This document shows, one piece after another, positions 6,302 to 10,633 of a stretch of 10,633 bases of DNA (the first letter of the stretch is position 1; each line of letters begins with the position of its first letter). A program made the translations under genes and the position numbers. The DNA comes from Tannerella sp. (GTDB lineage Bacteria; Bacteroidota; Bacteroidia; Bacteroidales; Tannerellaceae), in contig JAISTJ010000021.1 of the NCBI GenBank assembly GCA_031272655.1, forward strand, positions 1-10,633. Reading direction: 5' to 3'. Under the pieces are notes generated by a model that was given only the letters and a program-made list of their open reading frames with translations, was not told where the DNA came from and made no database searches.

Positions 6302-7651
6302 TTAAAGAAAAATTTTTACCGTAAGCGCATTTTTTGATTTTTCGGTCAGTCTGAAACGGTTATCGGCACGCGCCCCGACTATCCACAAAATATCTTCCCC
6401 GCTACACAACAGCCACACTTTCGCCTTGTCAAAAAGACTGTATTTGTTGTCCGTAAAAAAATCGCTCAGTTTCCGGAAGTTCTTCATCCCGAAAGGAACG
6501 AACCTGTCGCCCGACCGCCATTTGCGCAATTTAAGAGGAAATTTTATCCTGTCATAGTCGAAAGTCGCTGTCTGTTGCGACCTGTCTATTTCAAAGTCGC
6601 TGTCAATGAGCTGTTTCTTGAATGAAATTTTTAAAGGCATCGCTGCGGGCAGGTTTTCAATGTCTTCTATAAGATATTCTTCCGTGCTGTTATTGATAGT
6701 TATTTTGCTGATTATCAGCCTGTTTCTGTCTTTAACAACTTGCATTTCAGTTTCGGGAGCGTAAAAAATTTTACCGGATTCGCCATGCAGCGATCTCATG
6801 ATTTCTTCCATAACCTGCCGCGTGAAACCGAAATCCCTCAACACTTCAAACAAGACTGTCTCGGCGGTATCGTATCCCAACAGGGCATCTATATCAAGCG
6901 TAAATTCCTCATTATTAATCTTTTGAAGCAAAGCTCTCTTTGCTTTCTCTATTACATTAATATATATGGATTCGGCGTCGGCAAGATGTTCGGCTGTTCG
7001 TGCGAGAGTGGCTTTAACAGAGGGATTGACTTGCTCCATCAGAGGTATAACCCTCAATCTCACAAAGTTACGGGTGTATTCGTCCGAGTTGTTGGAATTG
7101 TCGGTTATATAATCAAGTCCCTGATTTTTAACGAATTTCAAAATTTCGTCTTTGTCCGTACACAGTAACGGCCTCACAATTAAGCCGTTTCTATGTCGAA
7201 TGCCACAAAGTCCGCGTATTCCCGCGCCGCGTATCAGGTTGAGCAGCAATGTTTCGGCGCTGTCGTCCCTGTGATGGGCTACCGCAATAGCCTGAGCATC
7301 AAACTTTTGGCGAACGGTTTCAAACCAATTGTAGCGAAGTTCCCGTGCAGCCATCTCAACAGAGATATGATTCGCGGAAGCATACTCTTTTGTGTCAAAA
7401 GCGACGCTTTCAAACGTAATCCCATGATTTTCAGCAAATTGCTTGCAGAAAGCTTCGTCGCGGTCGGATTCCGCTCCTCTCAGGTGAAAATTGCAATGAG
7501 CAGCTATACATTTGTAATTCAGTCTGTTAAGTATAAACAACAAAGCTACCGAATCGGCTCCTCCGCTAAACCCGGTAATGATGGGTTTTGATGGCGTAAG
7601 TAAGCGCTTTGTCTCAATAAATTTTCGAACTGTATGTATTAACTCATTCAT
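6302..7651 (-). CDS. tilS: tRNA(Ile)-lysidine synthetase
   Basis: TilS uses ATP and lysine to convert the wobble cytidine of the CAU-anticodon tRNA-Ile to lysidine, switching it from methionine to isoleucine (AUA) decoding; it is essential in most bacteria. The 449-residue protein begins with an N-type ATP pyrophosphatase domain: the PP-loop SGGADS (29-34), NFHLRG (54-59) and HHRDDSAET (126-134), followed by DNSNNSDEYTRNFVR (184-198), a family signature. The C-terminal domain holds LRKWRSGDRFVPFGM (about residues 377-391) and the closing WIVGARADNRF segment, so the long, E. coli-like architecture is complete. It starts 34 bases after the zinc-ribbon gene on the same strand and is likely the last gene of that operon. 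It is visibly more A/T-rich than hppA or nif3. No terminator hairpin is seen after its stop. Confidence 0.96.
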   Translation of the reverse strand: MNELIHTVRKFIETKRLLTPSKPIITGFSGGADSVALLFILNRLNYKCIAAHCNFHLRGAESDRDEAFCKQFAENHGITFESVAFDTKEYASANHISVEMAARELRYNWFETVRQKFDAQAIAVAHHRDDSAETLLLNLIRGAGIRGLCGIRHRNGLIVRPLLCTDKDEILKFVKNQGLDYITDNSNNSDEYTRNFVRLRVIPLMEQVNPSVKATLARTAEHLADAESIYINVIEKAKRALLQKINNEEFTLDIDALLGYDTAETVLFEVLRDFGFTRQVMEEIMRSLHGESGKIFYAPETEMQVVKDRNRLIISKITINNSTEEYLIEDIENLPAAMPLKISFKKQLIDSDFEIDRSQQTATFDYDRIKFPLKLRKWRSGDRFVPFGMKNFRKLSDFFTDNKYSLFDKAKVWLLCSGEDILWIVGARADNRFRLTEKSKNALTVKIFL

Positions 7652-7685
7652 TTTCAGCGCCGTATATGGCGATTAAACACGCTTG

Positions 7686-8774
7686 TCAGCTTGCTTTGGA
7701 AGCAGCCAAGTCAGGATCAATCATGATGCGACCGCAATATTCGCACACGATAATCTTTTTGCGCAGCTTGATATCCAGCTGTTTCTGGGGCGGGATCTTG
7801 TTGAAGCAGCCTCCGCAGGCGTCGCGTTCGATATTGACGACGGCCAAACCGTTACGCGCACCCCTTCGGATACGTTTAAACGCATTCAGCAGTCGCGTCT
7901 CGATTTTTTCCTCGAAAGCCTTGACCTTGTCGCGAAGTTTTTCTTCCTCCTGACGTGTCTCGGCAACGATGTCCTGCAGCTCTTTCTTCTTCTGCTCAAG
8001 GTCGAACTTGCGCCCCTCAAGTATCTCCTTGCTTCCCGAAATACTTTCCTTTTTCTGACGGATTGAAGCGTTGAACTCCCGGATTTTTTTCTCTGAAAAT
8101 TCTACTTCAAGTTCCTGAAATTCAACCTCTTTAGATAAATTATCAAATTCGCGGTTGTTGCGAACCTGCTCTAACTGGGCCTTGTATTTGTCAATCAGTA
8201 GCTTTGATTCCGAAATTTTGTTTTTTTGCCCAAGCACATTGTCTTCAAAATCGCGAATCTCTGCCTGAAACTTGTCAAGGCGTGTCCTGAGGCCGGCTAT
8301 CTCGTCTTCAAGGTCTTGAACCTCAAGCGGTAACTCGCCCCTGAGCGTTTTTATCTTATCAATTTCCGATACAATAGACTGAAGCTGAAACAGCATTGAA
8401 AGCTTCTCCTCGACGGTGAAATCCTTGCCGTCTTCCGACGCGCGGTTAGGATTTAATTCACCTGGAATCGAAGCGTCAAAGTAATCTAACGGATCAATCG
8501 GAGTTTTCGGCTCTGACTTCTTCGATGATTTCTTATGAGTTTCTTTCGGAGTGGCGCTCTTTTTCTCTGTTTTTTCAGCTTTCTCAACCTTTGATACAGC
8601 TTTTTCAACCTTTACGGCAACTTTTTCCGCTTTCGCAGGCTTTGTCTCTTTCGCTTCTTTTACAGTCTTTTTCTCTTTCGTCTCTTTTGTTTCTTTCGTC
8701 GTTTTAGCTGCCGCTTTAGCTGTTTTTTCAGTCTTTTCAACCGCCTCTTTCTTGGCTTCTTCTTTCTTTGCCAT
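7686..8774 (-). CDS. Coiled-coil zinc-ribbon protein (COG1579) with Lys-rich N-terminal tail
   Basis: The 362-residue protein has three parts. Residues 1-90 are a low-complexity tail of K, A, E, T and V, resembling histone H1 tails, with repeated KETK, VEKA and EKTEK units. Residues about 118-300 are heptad-rich helices forming a long coiled coil, including the well conserved LRGELPLEVQDLEDEIAGL (144-162). Residues 316-352 are a C4 zinc ribbon with CGGC (320-323) and CEYC (344-347). COG1579 includes Helicobacter pylori HP0958 (FlgZ) and Chlamydia CT398, which have been tied to sigma-54 and RNA binding; the role in Bacteroidota is unknown. The start is 1 base after the Nif3 stop, supporting translational coupling and making 8774 the natural start; a shorter start at Met127 would lose the tail and part of the helix. 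The tail is absent from typical members of about 240-260 residues. Confidence 0.88.
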   Translation of the reverse strand: MAKKEEAKKEAVEKTEKTAKAAAKTTKETKETKEKKTVKEAKETKPAKAEKVAVKVEKAVSKVEKAEKTEKKSATPKETHKKSSKKSEPKTPIDPLDYFDASIPGELNPNRASEDGKDFTVEEKLSMLFQLQSIVSEIDKIKTLRGELPLEVQDLEDEIAGLRTRLDKFQAEIRDFEDNVLGQKNKISESKLLIDKYKAQLEQVRNNREFDNLSKEVEFQELEVEFSEKKIREFNASIRQKKESISGSKEILEGRKFDLEQKKKELQDIVAETRQEEEKLRDKVKAFEEKIETRLLNAFKRIRRGARNGLAVVNIERDACGGCFNKIPPQKQLDIKLRKKIIVCEYCGRIMIDPDLAASKAS

Positions 8775-8775
8775 C

Positions 8776-9873
8776 TTATAAATATTTAATCGGGTTTGTA
8801 TTTAATGTTGAATTTTGAGCTGCAAAGGTAGGAAATTTTTTTGAAATAACATGAAAGAAAATATCTTTTGTGATTATTTCACTTTCGTAATGACCTGTTA
8901 CGGCAAGTAAAATTTTATTCTCAACATCGTAATAATCATTGTATTTCGCCTCGCCGGTGATAAAAATATCGGCTTCTGCGGCGATGGCGTCTTTGATTAA
9001 AAACGCTCCGCTGCCTCCGCAAATTGCTACGGTGCGTAACTTCCTGCCCGTCAGGGGCGAATGTTTGAGGCAATCGGCGTTGAGTACGTCTTTGATACGC
9101 TGGAGGAAGATGAGTTCGTCTTCCCAGTCGGGTAGTGTGCCGATGACGCCGCTTCCTGCCTGATGCCATTCATTATCAAGTGGATAGATGTCGTAGGCCG
9201 GCTCTTCATAAGGGTGCGCCAAGAGCAAGGCGCGCAGGACGGCCGTCTTGAGATGCGCGGGGAAGACTGTTTCGATGCGGGTTTCGGGTTCGGTATGCAG
9301 TTCGCCGCGCTCGCCTCGATATGGGTTAGTGTTCTCACCCGCGAGGTATGTGCCGTTGCCTTCCGTGTTGAAACTGCACGAACTGTAGTTTCCGATATGC
9401 CCCGCGCCCGCTTTGAAAAGGGCTTTGCGAAGGATGTCTTCGGACTCGACCGGCACAAATGTTACGAGTTTGAAGAGGTTGTTGCGCTTCGGACTTAGGA
9501 TATGGACGTCTTCAAGGCCGAACAGCGAAGCGAGTTTGAAGTTTACCCCGTCGGTGGCGTTATCAAGGTTTGTGTGCGCCGAATAGATGACGAGGTCGTT
9601 CTTGACTGCTTTCATCAGGCACCGCTCAATGTAAGTCTTGCCGGTCAGCGATTTTAACGGCTTGAAAAGCAGCGGGTGATGCGAGATGAGGAGGTTGAAT
9701 CCGGCATTAACTGCCTCATCTACAACCTCTTCTGTAAGATCAAGGCAGAGCAATGCGCCTGTAGCAGGCTGATTGACATCGCCGACCTGCACGCCTGCAT
9801 TGTCGAACTCTTCTTGAAGAGCCGGAGGCGCAACGCGCTCAATTTCCTGTATTATGTCTTTGATTTTTAGCAT
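8776..9873 (-). CDS. Nif3 / DUF34 family dinuclear metal-centre protein
   Basis: This is a full-length 365-residue member of the Nif3-like family (YqfO form), ring-forming proteins with a two-metal site. Some databases label it GTP cyclohydrolase 1 type 2, but biochemical function in this lineage is not established. Metal-ligand candidates are His65 and His66 in ISHHPLLF, Asp104 in HTNLDNA, and His328 and Glu332 in GHYESE. Between the two halves of the core (about residues 132-245) lies the PII/CutA-like insert domain, seen as LVTFVPVES (136-144), GAGHIGNYSSCSF (156-168) and the AHPYEEPAYDIYPL stretch (219-232). It ends with the usual NTNPI segment. Its ATG overlaps the stop of the GNAT gene by 7 bases (ATGCTAA), and its own stop is 1 base before the zinc-ribbon start, so translation is probably coupled both ways. 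A promoter-like element sits near its 3' end. Confidence 0.95.
   Translation of the reverse strand: MLKIKDIIQEIERVAPPALQEEFDNAGVQVGDVNQPATGALLCLDLTEEVVDEAVNAGFNLLISHHPLLFKPLKSLTGKTYIERCLMKAVKNDLVIYSAHTNLDNATDGVNFKLASLFGLEDVHILSPKRNNLFKLVTFVPVESEDILRKALFKAGAGHIGNYSSCSFNTEGNGTYLAGENTNPYRGERGELHTEPETRIETVFPAHLKTAVLRALLLAHPYEEPAYDIYPLDNEWHQAGSGVIGTLPDWEDELIFLQRIKDVLNADCLKHSPLTGRKLRTVAICGGSGAFLIKDAIAAEADIFITGEAKYNDYYDVENKILLAVTGHYESEIITKDIFFHVISKKFPTFAAQNSTLNTNPIKYL
8823..8856 (-). promoter_or_regulatory. Possible internal promoter for zinc-ribbon gene and tilS
   Basis: Within the 3' end of the Nif3 gene the minus strand reads TTTC, 22 bases, TACCTTTG. The -7 part is a perfect TAnnTTTG and the arrangement closely resembles the tRNA-Arg promoter. 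Initiation near 8816 would give a leader of about 40 bases for the zinc-ribbon gene. The same bases encode conserved-looking protein, and similar motifs occur by chance inside tilS, so the call is tentative. Confidence 0.35.
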
Positions 9874-10382
9874 TTTAATGTCATTATATAATCGTTCATA
9901 TAGTATCCGTTGCCAATGTAGTGGTCGCGTGTGTCGGTTTTGACAAAGCCGATGTGTTCGTAGAAGCCGACGGCTGGGTTGCCGCGGTTTACGTATAGCT
10001 CTATCTCTAACGGCACTCCGCCGGTGAGTTTCTTAAGGTGCTTAATTCCCTCATTTACAAGATATTTGCCTATGCCCTTACCCTGCATTTCCGGCAGGCA
10101 GTAGATTTTTTGGAAGATAAACTTGGGACTGCCTTCAAAACTTGTGTCTTGTTCCATTGAGATATACCCGCAAGGCTCGCCGTCGGCAGCTGCAATCAAA
10201 TACGTATGCCCATGCGCGGTCATCTGTTCGGCGATGTGTTCTTCCGAATACATCATATCAAACATATAATCAAGCTGTTCCTTCTTTAGAATGTTGCCGT
10301 ATGTCGGTTCCCAAATCCGCGCCGCAAGGCTGTTTATCAAGGCCGTATCTTCTGTTGTCGCCTTTCTTATAGTCAATTTCAT
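9867..10382 (-). CDS. GNAT family N-acetyltransferase
   Basis: The 171-residue protein is a single GNAT domain, transferring an acetyl group from acetyl-CoA to an amine; the acceptor cannot be predicted. Landmarks are the N-terminal strand IRKAT (5-9), YLIAAADGEPCGYIS (61-75), motif A with the acetyl-CoA pyrophosphate loop MQGKGIG (99-105, the Q/RxxGxG/A pattern), and motif B with ELYVNRGNPAVGFYEHIGF (128-146), where Asn135 and Tyr141 are usual in active enzymes. Length is typical for the family. The ATG overlaps the stop of the upstream gene as ATGA, and its own end overlaps the Nif3 start by 7 bases, so it sits inside a tightly coupled operon. It most resembles GNAT enzymes that acetylate small amines or amino acids, but that is a guess. 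Confidence 0.92.
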   Translation of the reverse strand: MKLTIRKATTEDTALINSLAARIWEPTYGNILKKEQLDYMFDMMYSEEHIAEQMTAHGHTYLIAAADGEPCGYISMEQDTSFEGSPKFIFQKIYCLPEMQGKGIGKYLVNEGIKHLKKLTGGVPLEIELYVNRGNPAVGFYEHIGFVKTDTRDHYIGNGYYMNDYIMTLKC

Positions 10383-10633
10383 AACGTTTTTGTTTCAATT
10401 TTAAATACGGCTAATCCTCCGCGCAGCGTTTTATCGGCTTTCATGCCGACGGGGAGTTTGGACAGGTCGGAAGCCTTGATACTGCGCGGTTTGCCGCCAT
10501 TCCACAAGTCTGTTACAAGCAAGGTTTTTGCGCCTGAAAGCGGAGTGCCTTCGAGTGAAATATCAAGAGCGCCATTAACTGCCTGAGCAGTAGGGTTTCC
10601 GCAGATGATGATGGCTTTTTGTCCGTTCCATAA
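10379..10633 (-). CDS. C-terminal end of an unrecognised protein, possibly a beta-sandwich domain (5' part beyond right edge)
   Basis: An open frame enters from the right edge and ends at TGA, giving 84 residues. I do not recognise the family. The segment alternates short hydrophobic strands and turns (KAIIICGNP, GALDISLEG, KTLLVTDLWNGGKP, GGLAVFKIET), which fits a C-terminal beta-sandwich such as those closing many Bacteroidota glycoside hydrolases, but that is inference. The residues LWNG occur twice, about 39 residues apart (start of the fragment and DLWNGGK). Its stop overlaps the GNAT start codon as ATGA, so it belongs to the same transcription unit. It is complete at the 3' end and shows no frameshift. 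Confidence 0.7.
   Translation of the reverse strand, partial: LWNGQKAIIICGNPTAQAVNGALDISLEGTPLSGAKTLLVTDLWNGGKPRSIKASDLSKLPVGMKADKTLRGGLAVFKIETKTL

Noticed and set aside
7063..7070. TAACTTTG on the minus strand inside tilS (and TAGCTTTG at 7541-7548)
   Set aside because: Both match TAnnTTTG but lie inside tilS with no suitable downstream gene start; taken as chance, and a caution for the other calls based on the -7 element alone.
7658..7672. CGCC/GGCG hairpin between the zinc-ribbon gene and tilS
   Set aside because: Only 4 base pairs and no U tract; the two genes are probably co-transcribed.

Overview
The window looks like a chromosomal housekeeping stretch from a member of the Bacteroidota, most likely order Bacteroidales. 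Four things point there. Several gene starts are preceded by TAnnTTTG, the -7 element of the Bacteroidetes primary sigma factor. Shine-Dalgarno sites are absent or weak. Rho carries a very long, disordered, Q/N/P-rich insertion. The membrane pyrophosphatase has the residues of the Na+- and H+-pumping subfamily described from Bacteroides. I see no mobile elements, CRISPR arrays, integrase genes or attachment sites.

Layout, left to right. The 5' part of ribF (FAD synthesis) runs off the left edge on the minus strand. A short divergent promoter region separates it from a plus-strand gene for a secreted DUF1080 (3-keto-disaccharide hydrolase family) protein, the only plus-strand protein gene. Its stop codon directly abuts the 3' end of a convergent tRNA-Arg(UCU). 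From there to the right edge everything is on the minus strand. In transcription order from the right edge these are: the C-terminal end of an unrecognised protein, a GNAT acetyltransferase, a Nif3/DUF34 protein, a coiled-coil zinc-ribbon protein, tilS, then rho and hppA, and finally the tRNA.

The right-hand genes (unknown, GNAT, Nif3, zinc ribbon) overlap or are 1 base apart, and tilS follows after 34 bases, so they probably form one translationally coupled operon. rho has its own good promoter just after tilS and a leader of about 130 bases; hppA follows rho after 21 bases and is probably co-transcribed. The tRNA has its own promoter between hppA and itself. In function the window combines transcription termination (Rho), decoding (tRNA-Arg, TilS lysidine synthesis), PPi-driven ion pumping (HppA), flavin cofactor synthesis (RibF), and peripheral sugar metabolism (DUF1080).

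I do not find a clear new multi-gene system. The parts most worth a second look are in and around rho: two AT-hook-like motifs and a repeated short motif inside the disordered insertion, an 8-base inverted repeat bracketing the rho -7 element, and overlapping alternative hairpins in the rho leader. Also notable is a histone-H1-like Lys/Ala/Glu/Thr tail on the zinc-ribbon protein.
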